Assembly: GCF_008642375.1 (NCBI RefSeq)
Contig: NZ_CP029194.1
Coordinates: 6,814,501-6,878,500 of the forward strand
Source: Streptomyces venezuelae
Lineage (GTDB): Bacteria > Actinomycetota > Actinomycetes > Streptomycetales > Streptomycetaceae
Length of the DNA stretch: 64,000 bases
Direction: 5' to 3'
The position numbers were made by a program, and so were the translations under genes. The stretch's first letter is position 1. Each line of letters opens with the position of its first letter. The notes beneath the pieces were generated by a model. It had not been told where the DNA came from. It saw only the letters and a list, made by a program, of their open reading frames with translations, and searched no databases. This document shows, piece after piece, positions 18,101-26,588 of this stretch.

Positions 18101-18731
18101 CCTCAGCGCCGAGCTCGGCATCCTCGGCATGGACACCTCCCGCCACCTCATGGACGACCACCACGCCTTCCTCCGCGAACTCGGCGTCGTCTCCGCCCAG
18201 CGGCTGCGCGACACCCCCCACGGCCGGACCGTCCTGGTCGCGGGCGCCAAGGCCGCCACCCAGACCCCGCCCATCCGCTCCGGGAAGCGGGTCATCTTCA
18301 GCACGCTCGACGACGGCACGGGCCTGGTCGACCTCGCCTTCTTCGACGACGCCCACGAGCGCTGCGCCCACACCGTCTTCCACTCCTGGCTGCTCCTCGT
18401 CCGGGGCGTCGTGCAGCGGCGCGGCCCGCGCAGCCTCAGCGTCGTCGGCTCGGCCGCCTGGAACCTCGCCGAACTGGTCGAACTCCGGGCCTCCGGCGGC
18501 CTGGAGGCGGTGGGAGCGCGGCTCGCCGAACCGGGACCGACCGGCGGGGACGGTGACTCCGGCGGGGGCGCCGACTCCGCGCCCGCCGGCGACCGCGGCG
18601 ACTCCGGCCGCCGCATCACGATGCCCACCGGCTACGAGATGAACCCCTGGGCCGACCTCCGGCCGGCCGGGGAGGGCGCCGCCGCACCGCCGCGGAAACT
18701 CTGGCACAGCAGCCCGGGGAGCGCGGGATGA
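15162..18731 (+). CDS. dnaE2: Error-prone DNA polymerase III alpha subunit DnaE2
   Basis: The protein is 1189 residues. It opens with the PHP domain (MPGFTHLHTASGYS, one metal-binding His replaced as is usual in DnaE2). The polymerase core follows with the catalytic PDIDVDVE near residue 452 and GFCKAHAVAFA in the fingers. Next come the helix-hairpin-helix part and a C-terminal OB-fold. The start at 15162 has a GGAGGTG site and gives the family-typical N-terminus. It makes mutagenic translesion DNA after damage. A Gly/Ala-rich insert at about residues 125-160 is unusual. Its stop region overlaps the next gene by four bases, which ties it to the Y-polymerase relative. Confidence 0.95.
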   Translation: MPGFTHLHTASGYSLRYGASHPERLAARAAERGMDALALTDRDTLSGAVRFAKACAKEGVRPLFGVDLAHEAPEPATHDTGQGSARRVPVRGGAFVDESAPRALFLARSRAGWASLCAMITAAHAGSGAGGSGAAGAGAGAGVAGGSGGGAAGTGGQPLLPWAAGYDEGLTVLLGPASDVGRALAAGRPDRAARLLAPWRERYGDALRLEAVHHGRTGTGPGSLRLAARTVGFAAEQGVPPVLTNAVRYADPGLGPVADVLDSARRLVPVDPRKELDSGEAWLKGAEGPDGMLAAAELIVEAAGFRRDAAHRLLDRTAAVAADCLVDPEDDLGIGSAHFPEPYLVGAEHRTAQRVLASRAAAGMVLKGYEKRRAYWDRMHRELDVIAHHGFATYFLTVAQVVDDVRGMGIRVAARGSGAGSLVNHLLGIAHADPVEHGLLMERFLSKRRTVLPDIDVDVESARRLEVYRAIIGRFGTERVATVSMPETYRVRHAVRDVGAALSMDPAEIDRIAKAFPHIRARDALAALDELPELRELAGERDRFGRLWELVEALDALPRGIAMHPCGVLLSDASLLTRTPVVPTSGEGFPMSQFDKEDVEDLGLLKLDVLGVRMQSAMAHAVAEVERVTGARPDIDAIPEADPETYRLIRSTETLGCFQIESPGQRDLVGRLQPASFHDLVVDISLFRPGPVAADMVRPFIEARHGRAPVRYPHPDLEGPLKETYGVVVFHEQIIEIVRIMTGCRRDEADQVRRGLSDPGSQGRIKAWFAREAERKGYAAEVVARTWEIVEAFGSYGFCKAHAVAFAVPTYQSAWLKAHHPAAFYAGLLTHDPGMYPKRLLLADARRRGVPVLPLDVNRSAVAHRIELVSDVPAVWGLRLGLADVHGIGETESARIEAGQPYASLLDFWERARPRTPVAERLAQVGALDAFGANRRDLLLHLTELRRIHRGAASHGGQLPLAQGGKTAPVGLPDLDDTERLSAELGILGMDTSRHLMDDHHAFLRELGVVSAQRLRDTPHGRTVLVAGAKAATQTPPIRSGKRVIFSTLDDGTGLVDLAFFDDAHERCAHTVFHSWLLLVRGVVQRRGPRSLSVVGSAAWNLAELVELRASGGLEAVGARLAEPGPTGGDGDSGGGADSAPAGDRGDSGRRITMPTGYEMNPWADLRPAGEGAAAPPRKLWHSSPGSAG

Positions 18732-19687
18732 TCCTCTGCGTACGCTTCCGCCTCGAACCGATGGGGGAGGCCCTGCTCCCGCAACTGGTGGAACTCATCG
18801 GCGAGTTCACCCCGACCGTCGAGGCCGCCCCGCCCGCCGAGGTGCTCGCCGACGTGCGCGGCGCGCTGCGCTACTTCGGCTGGAACCCCGCCGAGCTCGC
18901 CTCGGTGATCCGGGTCAGGGCGCTCGCCCTGTACGGCGTCGACTGCGTCATCGGCGCCGGGCCCAACCGGATGCTGGCCCGGATGGCCGCGAGCGAGGCC
19001 CGGCCCGGCGTCACCCTCGTCGTCGAGGACCCGGCCGCCTTCCTGCGCGACCGGCCGGTCGTCACGCTCGACGGCGTCGGCCGCGCCACCGCCCGTACTC
19101 TCTGCGGCTACGGACTCGACTCCGTCGGCCGGGTCGCCGACGCGCCGCTCGGCGTGCTCCAGCGGCTCGTCGGTGCGAAGACCGGCCGCGAGCTGTGGGA
19201 ACGGGCCCGAGGCATCGACCGCACCCCCGTCGTCCCGAACGCGGTCTCCCGGTCGACGGCCGCCGAACGCTCCTTCCCGCACGACGAGATCGACCGTACG
19301 GAGCACCGCAGGGCCCTCCTCTCGCTCGCCACCGAGCTCGGCGCACGGCTCCGCACGGAGCGGCAGGTGTGCCGCTCGCTCGCGGTCACCGTGCGGTACG
19401 CCGACCGCAGCACCACGACCCGGAGCCGTACCCTGCCCGAACCGACCGCCCACTCGGCGGCGCTCACCGCCCTCGCGTACGCCGTCCACGACTCCTTCGG
19501 CCTCCAGCGGGCCCGGGTGCGGGGCATCGCCCTGCGCGCCGAGGGCCTGACGGCTGCCGAAGGGGCCGCCCACCAGCTGTCCCTGGACCCGGTGGACGAG
19601 AAGACCCGACGGATCGAGGCGGTGGCGGACCGGGCGCGGGCGAAGTTCGGCCCGAGGGCGGTGCTGCCGGGCTCGCTGGCGGCCTGA
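18728..19687 (+). CDS. Degenerate Y-family DNA polymerase (ImuB-like)
   Basis: This 319-residue protein aligns by eye with DinB/UmuC from the palm onward (GAGPNRMLARMAA, then LDGVGRATARTLCGYG as helix-hairpin-helix, then a little-finger domain). The first catalytic motif reads ILCVRFRLEP where active enzymes have a metal-binding Asp pair. The SIDE motif is replaced by PPAE, and the segment between them is much too short. It should therefore not polymerise. Such inactive partners (ImuB in mycobacteria) link DnaE2 to the sliding clamp. Four-base overlap with dnaE2 supports that role. No imuA-prime gene is present. The last 119 bases of coding sequence are repeated downstream at 26468. Confidence 0.82.
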   Translation: MILCVRFRLEPMGEALLPQLVELIGEFTPTVEAAPPAEVLADVRGALRYFGWNPAELASVIRVRALALYGVDCVIGAGPNRMLARMAASEARPGVTLVVEDPAAFLRDRPVVTLDGVGRATARTLCGYGLDSVGRVADAPLGVLQRLVGAKTGRELWERARGIDRTPVVPNAVSRSTAAERSFPHDEIDRTEHRRALLSLATELGARLRTERQVCRSLAVTVRYADRSTTTRSRTLPEPTAHSAALTALAYAVHDSFGLQRARVRGIALRAEGLTAAEGAAHQLSLDPVDEKTRRIEAVADRARAKFGPRAVLPGSLAA

Positions 19688-19689
19688 TC
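19569..19689 (+). repeat. Left 121-bp direct repeat (3' end of the Y-polymerase gene)
   Basis: This block covers the last codons, the stop and two further bases of the Y-polymerase gene. It recurs at 26468-26588 with 119 of 121 bases identical. Both differences are at third codon positions and are synonymous (Gly, Leu). This points to a homologous gene end brought in by the intervening island rather than a simple recent duplication. Confidence 0.9.
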
Positions 19690-19878
19690 ACCTAGCCGTG
19701 CATCCGTCCGATTGCGAGTGCGGTGGAGCCGGCAGGCTGTCGTGTGCGATCCCTCGCGGCTTCGGGTGTCATCGCCAGAAGTCGTCGACGTCCAAGCATT
19801 TACGGATTCGCTGTCGGGGCTACCTGCTGGAACCTCGGCTGCCGATTCACCCTCATCGCGACGTGCCCGCGATCGGAC

Positions 19879-20538
19879 ATGACGAATAGTTCCCCGCGAA
19901 GCCCAGGGCTTCTGTGGCCTTCGTCACTATGGGTTGGAATGCTTCGCCCGATTCACTCCCCGTCGGTGATGGGATTCGCCATGACGGCGGCCTGGACGCT
20001 CCTCGCGGGTGTCGCGCCGGTGCTGGCGTCCAGCCCCGCGATGGCGGAGGAGACCCCTGCGGTTGCTCTGACCGAGTCCGAGCAGGCGCTACAGGAAGCC
20101 GCTGGCTCTGGTGAGCGCGTCGAGGTGGTGGGGGAGCGGACGGAGCGGGAGACCGTGTTCGCGAACCCGGATGGGGCGACGTTCACTCTGGAGAAGTCGA
20201 TCGTCCCGGTCCGGGCGGACACGGGGGCCGGTTGGGTTGAGCCTGACGTGACGCTGGTCCGTCGCGAGGACGGTTCGATCGGTCCGAAGGCCGCAGTGGT
20301 GGATGTGTCGTTCTCCACCGGTGGATCGGGAGCCGATCTGGTGACGATCGGGCAGGACGGGCAGTCGGTTTCGATGCGCTGGCCTGGCCAGTTGCCCGAG
20401 CCTCGTCTCGATGGTGAGCGGGTCGTTCACGTGGTCCTATCCGATCTCGGTTCCGCCGGCGGCAGCCGGGCCCGCTCCGTCCCTGGGAATCTCCTACGAT
20501 TCGGGCAGTATCGACGGTCGTACGGCGAACACCAATAA
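19879..20538 (+). pseudogene. N-terminal fragment of YD-repeat (Rhs) protein
   Basis: From ATG at 19879 the frame encodes a signal-like start, a hydrophobic stretch cut near ASSPAMAEE, and the usual leader region of Streptomyces Rhs proteins (for example MRWPGQLPEPRLDGERV). After about 20415 the frame runs into meaningless sequence and stops at 20538. The family-typical text continues in another frame from about 20420. Intact relatives have several hundred residues between these two points, so I infer an internal deletion that also shifted the frame. The fragment still looks exportable but cannot make a full protein. Confidence 0.75.
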
Positions 20539-21598
20539 CCAGGGTTCGATGGTCGGCGAGGGCTTCGACCTGACCTCCTCGTACATCGAGCGCAAGTACG
20601 GTTCGTGCGACGACGACGGCCAGACCGGCAAGAACGACCAGTGCTGGAAGTACGAGAATGCTTCCCTCGTCCTCAACGGCAAGGCCACTGAGCTGGTCAA
20701 GGACGACGACAGTGGCAAGTGGCGGCTGAAGGACGACGACGCTTCCACGGTCACCCATGAGACCGGTGCCGACAACGACGACGAAGGCGACGCAGCCATC
20801 GACGGAGCCGGCGAGTACTGGAAGGTGATCACCGGCGAGGGCACGACCTACACCTTCGGAAAGAACAAGCTCGACGGCGCCGGAAGCGAGCGCACGAACT
20901 CGGTGTGGACCATCCCGGTCTTCGGCGACGACTCGGGCGAGCCCGGCTACTCCACCAGCACCACCTTCTCCGGCCGTGCAAAGAAGCAGGCGTGGCGCTG
21001 GAACCTCGACCTGGTCGAGGACGTTCACGGCAACGCGTCCACCCGCTGGTACACAGCCGACACGAACTACTACGCGAAGAACGGCGACAAGACCGCCCTC
21101 GCCGCGTACACACGTGGTGGCTACCTCAACGAGATCCGCTACGGCCAGCGGTCCGACACCCTCTTCACCGGAGTCACCTCCGGCAAGGTGACCTTCAGCT
21201 ACAGGGAGCGCTGCAAGGACCTGGGCGGCGGCTGCGGTTCGCTGACTGAGGACACCGCCGAGAACTGGCCTGACGTCCCCTTCGACTCGATCTGCACTTC
21301 GAGCGAGACGGACTGCAAGGCCACCGGGCCGGCGTTCTTCACCCGGAAGATCCTTTCGGGCATCAACACCCACGTCTGGTCAACGGCTGCGGAGCCCGAC
21401 GCCTACAAGCCGGTCGACACCTACACCCTGACCCAGGACATCTTCGACGGTCAGGACATCGGCAACAGTTCCGACCAGGTGTGGACGCTGAAGGGGCTGA
21501 AGCGGACCGGCAAGAACGGTACCGCCATCGGACCAAGAGCGTCATCGTCCCCGGCATCGACATCGACAACGTCGCCGGCAGCACCGGCGACGAGATAG
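20411..21598 (+). pseudogene. Middle fragment of YD-repeat (Rhs) protein
   Basis: This frame resumes recognisable Rhs sequence at SGSFTWSYPISVPPAAAG, typical of the start of the shell region. It continues through about 370 residues with GRTANTNNQGSMVGEGFDL, SSYIERKYGSC and similar segments. It degenerates after GLKRTGKNGT near 21525 and stops at 21598. The following text (KSVIVPGIDIDNVAGS) continues in a third frame, again with a stretch expected from relatives missing. Two separate deletions therefore interrupt the gene. There is no own start with a good ribosome site, so it is probably untranslated or a dead fragment. Confidence 0.75.
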
Positions 21599-24500
21599 CC
21601 GTCGGCGACGCCACCGACGCCGATCAGTACGCGGGCCAGCTGCGCCAGCAGATCACATACAACGGCGCTGTCGCGGTCGGCAACACGGTCAACAACTTCT
21701 GGTACAAGCAGACCGCGAGCCAGCAGAAGTCGTACGCGAACGTCAAGGCCATGTACGTCCGTATCCCGAAGACGTACACCAACACGTACCTCACCGCGGC
21801 CAAGGCGTGGCGTATCTCGGCAACCGCCTACTCCTTCGACGGCTATGGCATGGTCACCCGCAAGGAAGACCTCGGCGACACGTCGTCCACGGGGGACGAG
21901 ACCTGCACCCGCACCTGGTACGCGCGCAACGACGCCAAGGGGATCAACAGTCTGGTCTCCCGCAGCCGAACCACGGGCCAGGCATGCTCGGCCACTGATG
22001 ACCTGCTGCTGATGCCCACCGCTCTCACACACAAGTACACGCCCGCCGAGGCCCCGGACCAGCGCGGTGACGTTCTGTCCGACACCGCTACCGTCTACGA
22101 CAACACCGCAGCCACCAGTTGGAGCGCGGCTCAGACCCCGACGCTGGGTCAGCCCACCTGGACCGGCCGCGCGAAGGGCTATGCGGCCGCGGTCGCCGGC
22201 AGCACCGCGGACCGCAACCCCACCGGCTGGCAGACCCTGACCAAGGTCACCTACGACGGGGCCACAGCCAAGCTCGGCCGCCCTCTCACCGTGACCGACT
22301 CCGCCGGTAGGAAGACCACCACGACCTACTACCCGGAATCTGCAGGCCCGCTCACCGCCTTCATCGTCACCAAGCCCACTCTCGCCAACGGGCAGGCCCA
22401 CAAGTCCTACACCTACTACGACCCCGCGCGCGGCTCGGTGACCCACAGCCTGGACACCAACCTCAAGCGGACTGATACCACTTACGACGCGCTGGGGCGC
22501 ATCGCCGAGACCTGGGCGCCCAACCGCTCCAAGTCCGGCGGGGACACCCCCACGGCGACCTTCGGATACGGCATCAACCAGATCAAGGATCCCTCCTGGA
22601 CCTCGGTCTCGACCCTCAAGGCGGACGGCCAGACCTACAGCACCAGCTACAGCCTGGTGGACTCCCTGCTCCGTCCCCTCCAGACCCAGGCCCCGGCCCC
22701 CAACGGCGGCCGCATCCTCACCGACACCCGCTACGACGACCGAGGTCTGGCCTACGAGACGTTCGCCGACATCTTCGACTCCACCACCGCACCCAACAGC
22801 ACCAGGGTCCAGGCCGAATCCGGTGGCGCCCCGCGAGAGACGCGTATGGAGTTCGACGGCCTCGGCCGCCAGGTGAAGTCCACGCTCTTCGTCAACGGCA
22901 ACCCGAAGTTCGCTCCCGTCGTCACCACCTACACCGGTGACTCCGTGGCCACCACCGCCCAGCAAGGCGGCACCGCCACCCGCACCCTCACCGACGTCCT
23001 CGGGCGCACCACCGAGACCCGCACCTACGCAGGCACTCAACCCAACGAGATCGAATACGGCGCAGCCACCGACACGTCGTACACCTGGGTCAAGTACAAC
23101 TACTTCCGCGACGGCAAGCAGAAGCAGGTCACCGGACCCGACAACGCGAAGTGGTCGTACACCTACGACCTCTACGGCCGGCAGGACACCGCAGCCGACC
23201 CCGACAAGGGCACCACCACCACCGCCTACAACGCTCTCGACCAGATCCAGAGCACCAAGGACGCGGCAAACCGGACCCTTGTCTACGGCTACGACGAGAT
23301 CGGCCGCAAGACCGGCCTGTGGCAGACCAGCGTGAGCGATGCCAACCGTCTTACGGAGTGGACCTACGACGCCCTGCTCGAAGGCATGCCCGACGCCTCC
23401 ATCCGCTACACCGGAGGCAAGGGCCAGACCGGCAGCAAGGCCTACACCAAGAGAGTCACGGCCTATGACTCCATGAGCCGGCCCACCACCACCACGCTGA
23501 CGCTCCCCGCCGACGACCCGCTGGTCACCTCCGGCGCTGTCACCGCCACCACCACGGTGGAGGCTGCCTACCGCATCGACGGCACCCTCAAGAGCACCAC
23601 CGAGCCGGCCGCAGGAGGCCTGGCCAAGGAGATCGTCAGCACCGCCTACAACAGCTACGGTCTGCCCAACGGTCTCTCCGGCATCTCCGGATACCTCCTG
23701 GGTGCCTCGTACACCGACCTGGGGCAGGTGCAGCAGCTCACACTGGGCACCTCGACCGTCATCGGAGCCAAGAGGGTCTTCCTCACCAACTTCTACGAGT
23801 TGGGCACCGGCCGCCTGACCGATGCGGACGTGGACGACCAGACCCGAGGTCCCGTACGCGACACCACGTACTCGTACGATCCTGCCGGCAACGTCACGTC
23901 AACCTTTGACTACGCCAACACCGGCAACGGCGCGGACTTCCAGTGCTTCACCTACGACGGCCAGCGTCGCATGACCGAAGCATGGACTCCCAAGACCGCC
24001 GACTGCGCCACTATGGGCCGCACGGTGGCGAACCTCGGCGGAGCCGCACCGTACTGGACGTCGTACACCTACAACGCGGCAGGTCAGCGGGCCACGGAAA
24101 AGCAGAACACCGCAAACCCGGTCACCCGCACCTACTGCTACAACTCAGCGCCCCGCACACACGCGCTGAAGGCCACCGCGACCGACGGCAACTGCACCGA
24201 CGAGACCACCCGCTACACCTACGACGCGACAGGTAACACCATCACTCGCGTTGAATCAGCGGGCAGCACCACCGCCCAGTCCCTGACCTGGTCCGCCGAA
24301 GGCAAGCTCACCAAGCTCGCCGAAGGCGCCAGCTCGACGGACTACCTCTACGATGCCGACGGAGAACTCCTCATCCGCCGCGCCTCAGGCACCAGCGGTG
24401 AGACGGTCCTCTACCTCGGCGCCACCGAAGTTCACCTCAAGGGCACCAAGGATTGGGCCAACCGCTACTACTCAGCGGCCGGCTCCACGATCGCCCTGCG

Positions 24501-25707
24501 CACCAATGAGACCGGCAGCGAGAAGCTCCACTTCCTCGCCGCAGACCACCACAACACCGGCAACCTTTCCATCACCGCCGACAGCACCCAGACGCTGACG
24601 AAGCGCTACACCGCCCCCTTCGGCGCCGCCCGCGGAACCAGCGGTGGCGCCTGGCCCGACGACAAGACATTCCTCGGCAAGCCCACCGACACCACCACCG
24701 GCCTCACCCACATAGGCGCCCGCGAATACGACCCCACCCTGGGGCAGTTCGTCAGCGTTGATCCCCTTCTTGCGCTCGACCAACACCAGTCACTCAACGG
24801 ATATAGCTACGCCAACAACAATCCCGCCACACTCGCAGACCCTACGGGTCTCGCAGCCGTATGTGGTGCTGTCGGAGCTTCCTGCGAGGTTGGCAATGGG
24901 CACTCGCCGATTGTTGAGGAGCGGAACGGCGGCGGCGGCCAAGGTGATGGGCGGGATGGCGGAAAGGGTGCAACGGGAACTCACCCCATGAACACCCACG
25001 GCTCAAGCGGTGGCGGTAGCGGCGGAGGTGGCGGCACCGGGGGCGGAGGCACACTTCCGTCCCCAGGACGCGACAACCCCGAAACCCCCAGCGAGAACGC
25101 CCCCTTCGGCTCCGCCTGGCACTGGTACAGCCCCTACGATGCCAGGAACGGATTGGATTCGGCCGAGTTCACTGGACTGTCAATGCTTGCGTGCGCGAAG
25201 GGGCTCCGGTTGACTTGCGAATTGTGGGGATACTACTCCACGGCTGCTGGTGGGGAGAAAACCGTCAACGTGGACAACCTCTTGGCGGAGGACAGTGGGT
25301 TTACTGAAGGTGTGGGGGTCGACCCCAATTCGACGGGGGTGAATTCGGTCCTCGATGACTGGGCTGCTGAAGCTCGCCGTAAATGCCCTTCTGGGTCCTG
25401 CAGCTACACGCTGGATAGTAAGTGGCTTGGTACTCAATTTACCGGCTCGGATGGTGCGGTAGCTATTGGGCATGCTCAAATGCGGCTGAAGGGATCGATG
25501 CAGGTGGCCGGGGATCGGAAGCGTGTAACGGCGAACTACACGGTGAGCCTTTACAAGGATTGGAATTTTGAGAAGCAGAAAACCGCTACCCTCCCAATCG
25601 TGGGCGTGGATATCTCGCTAGAGCCGTTCGCCAGGCTCCACGAACTTGGGGTGGCACGGGAATTCAGGATGGTGGGCGAAAGTTCACTGCAGAGGTTCGT
25701 GGGGTGA
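21481..25707 (+). CDS. C-terminal YD-repeat (Rhs) portion with variable toxin-like tip
   Basis: Meaningful sequence begins near 21540; the open frame itself starts at an out-of-context GTG. About 1080 residues hold YD/Rhs repeats (many Y-D-x-x-G-R and Y-x-Y-D units), forming the beta-shell that encloses toxins. The Rhs core signature follows (GAREYDPTLGQFVSVDPLL, then ANNNPATLADPTGLA). A Gly-rich linker (about 24930-25060) leads to a C-terminal domain of about 190 residues with lower GC. This domain has CELWGYY, KCPSGSC and a SLYKDWNFEKQK segment and is not one I can name. A lipoprotein gene starts six bases later. The tip is probably a toxin domain that acts outside the cytoplasm. Without its N-terminal part, export is doubtful. 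Confidence 0.72.
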   Translation: MDAEGAEADRQERYRHRTKSVIVPGIDIDNVAGSTGDEIAVGDATDADQYAGQLRQQITYNGAVAVGNTVNNFWYKQTASQQKSYANVKAMYVRIPKTYTNTYLTAAKAWRISATAYSFDGYGMVTRKEDLGDTSSTGDETCTRTWYARNDAKGINSLVSRSRTTGQACSATDDLLLMPTALTHKYTPAEAPDQRGDVLSDTATVYDNTAATSWSAAQTPTLGQPTWTGRAKGYAAAVAGSTADRNPTGWQTLTKVTYDGATAKLGRPLTVTDSAGRKTTTTYYPESAGPLTAFIVTKPTLANGQAHKSYTYYDPARGSVTHSLDTNLKRTDTTYDALGRIAETWAPNRSKSGGDTPTATFGYGINQIKDPSWTSVSTLKADGQTYSTSYSLVDSLLRPLQTQAPAPNGGRILTDTRYDDRGLAYETFADIFDSTTAPNSTRVQAESGGAPRETRMEFDGLGRQVKSTLFVNGNPKFAPVVTTYTGDSVATTAQQGGTATRTLTDVLGRTTETRTYAGTQPNEIEYGAATDTSYTWVKYNYFRDGKQKQVTGPDNAKWSYTYDLYGRQDTAADPDKGTTTTAYNALDQIQSTKDAANRTLVYGYDEIGRKTGLWQTSVSDANRLTEWTYDALLEGMPDASIRYTGGKGQTGSKAYTKRVTAYDSMSRPTTTTLTLPADDPLVTSGAVTATTTVEAAYRIDGTLKSTTEPAAGGLAKEIVSTAYNSYGLPNGLSGISGYLLGASYTDLGQVQQLTLGTSTVIGAKRVFLTNFYELGTGRLTDADVDDQTRGPVRDTTYSYDPAGNVTSTFDYANTGNGADFQCFTYDGQRRMTEAWTPKTADCATMGRTVANLGGAAPYWTSYTYNAAGQRATEKQNTANPVTRTYCYNSAPRTHALKATATDGNCTDETTRYTYDATGNTITRVESAGSTTAQSLTWSAEGKLTKLAEGASSTDYLYDADGELLIRRASGTSGETVLYLGATEVHLKGTKDWANRYYSAAGSTIALRTNETGSEKLHFLAADHHNTGNLSITADSTQTLTKRYTAPFGAARGTSGGAWPDDKTFLGKPTDTTTGLTHIGAREYDPTLGQFVSVDPLLALDQHQSLNGYSYANNNPATLADPTGLAAVCGAVGASCEVGNGHSPIVEERNGGGGQGDGRDGGKGATGTHPMNTHGSSGGGSGGGGGTGGGGTLPSPGRDNPETPSENAPFGSAWHWYSPYDARNGLDSAEFTGLSMLACAKGLRLTCELWGYYSTAAGGEKTVNVDNLLAEDSGFTEGVGVDPNSTGVNSVLDDWAAEARRKCPSGSCSYTLDSKWLGTQFTGSDGAVAIGHAQMRLKGSMQVAGDRKRVTANYTVSLYKDWNFEKQKTATLPIVGVDISLEPFARLHELGVAREFRMVGESSLQRFVG

Positions 25708-25713
25708 TCTAAG

Positions 25714-26193
25714 ATGCGATCGAAAGTTGTTGCCGCTCTTTTTGCGGTCCTCGGGTTGGCTGCTTCGGCGTGCTCCGTATCGCCTTCGAGTAGTTCGCAG
25801 AGTTGCTCTGCCGGGGAGCTCTCGGAAGATACGAAGGCGAAGTACTCGCTAGGGGAACTCCCGGAAGTCACTTCTTTTAGTTTTTGCGAGAAAGGGGATG
25901 CGGATGGATTCGCGGCAAAAATGTCGTTTGTTGCAGACTCCAAGGAGAGTGTTGCCTACCTGGCCTCGTTGGGCATGCGTTGGAACGATTTCGTTCCAGT
26001 CTCTCCAGCGGATGTGAGTCGACTTTCCCGAACTGAGGAGGAGGGGTGGAATCTGAAAGGTGGCGAGTCCTACCTGAGGAATCGGCACGCTCGCGAGTGG
26101 AACGGGGAATGCTTGGTGGACTACACGGCTTACGTTCCGGAGGGTGAAGCGTGGAAAGGTGAGGTGTTCATCGGAATGTACTGTCAGGAGTGA
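25714..26193 (+). CDS. Small lipoprotein, likely immunity protein for the Rhs tip
   Basis: This 159-residue protein has a clear lipoprotein signal (LGLAASAC, Cys20) followed by an acidic domain of about 135 residues with four more cysteines. Codon use and GC are lower than in all neighbours except the toxin tip just upstream, so the two were probably acquired together. The gap of six bases shows co-transcription. An immunity protein anchored on the outer face of the membrane implies that the toxin acts there, for example on the cell wall or membrane. No family was recognised. Confidence 0.65.
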   Translation: MRSKVVAALFAVLGLAASACSVSPSSSSQSCSAGELSEDTKAKYSLGELPEVTSFSFCEKGDADGFAAKMSFVADSKESVAYLASLGMRWNDFVPVSPADVSRLSRTEEEGWNLKGGESYLRNRHAREWNGECLVDYTAYVPEGEAWKGEVFIGMYCQE

Positions 26194-26467
26194 CGCGGGG
26201 GCGTTGTGAAGCCCCAGTGATCATGTGACTCCGCAGGTCGCGGCGCGATCGTAGTCCGCGTCGGCCCGCCGCGGAGTCATTTCCAGCCTGTTGGTGCTGA
26301 CCGCAAGTTGGGCGGTCCTGCGCAATGACGAAGCTCCTGGTGGACGGGTTCTCAGCCAAGATCACACGTGCCCGCCAGGAGCTTCGCGTGTTTGCCCACC
26401 CGCCCTCGATTGGTCTGTCCTGCGGTTTCTGGCCCCGCACAAGGCAGCCCTGAGGCAGAAGATCGGA
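26194..26467. other. Right end of the island, non-coding, with inverted repeat
   Basis: No credible gene is seen. A perfect 12-base inverted repeat (26329-26340 and 26375-26386, 34 bases apart) lies here and could be a remnant of an insertion-sequence end or a regulatory hairpin. The right copy of the 121-bp repeat starts directly after. Confidence 0.45.
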
Positions 26468-26588
26468 CCCACCAGCTGTCCCTGGACCCGGTGGACGAGA
26501 AGACCCGACGGATCGAGGCGGTGGCGGACCGGGCGCGGGCGAAGTTCGGGCCGAGGGCGGTGCTGCCGGGCTCGCTCGCGGCCTGATC
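26468..26588 (+). repeat. Right 121-bp direct repeat
   Basis: This is the second copy of the Y-polymerase gene end, still in an open frame to a TGA but without the rest of the gene. With 19569-19689 it brackets the island. Downstream of it the chromosome continues with the promoter region of the lipase gene. Confidence 0.9.

Larger units (their letters stand above)
19690..26467. mobile_element. Putative integrated island carrying a decayed Rhs toxin locus
   Basis: The 6.8 kb between the 121-bp direct repeats holds one YD-repeat (Rhs) gene broken into three frames, one lipoprotein gene and non-coding ends. Insertion at the 3' end of a gene with restoration of that end is the classic pattern of site-specific integrating elements. 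Base composition drops markedly toward AT in about 25140-26200, unlike the flanks. No integrase, excisionase or transposase is left, so the element is either a remnant or the repeats arose by recombination between related loci. Boundaries are set by the repeats. Confidence 0.6.

Noticed and set aside
18728..19687. Active DNA polymerase IV (DinB)
   Set aside because: Both metal-binding acidic motifs are replaced and the palm is shortened, so an ImuB-like non-catalytic role is more likely.
19879..21598. Reading the three Rhs frames as plain sequencing errors
   Set aside because: Single-base corrections would not restore the stretches that appear to be missing at both joins; still open until re-sequenced.
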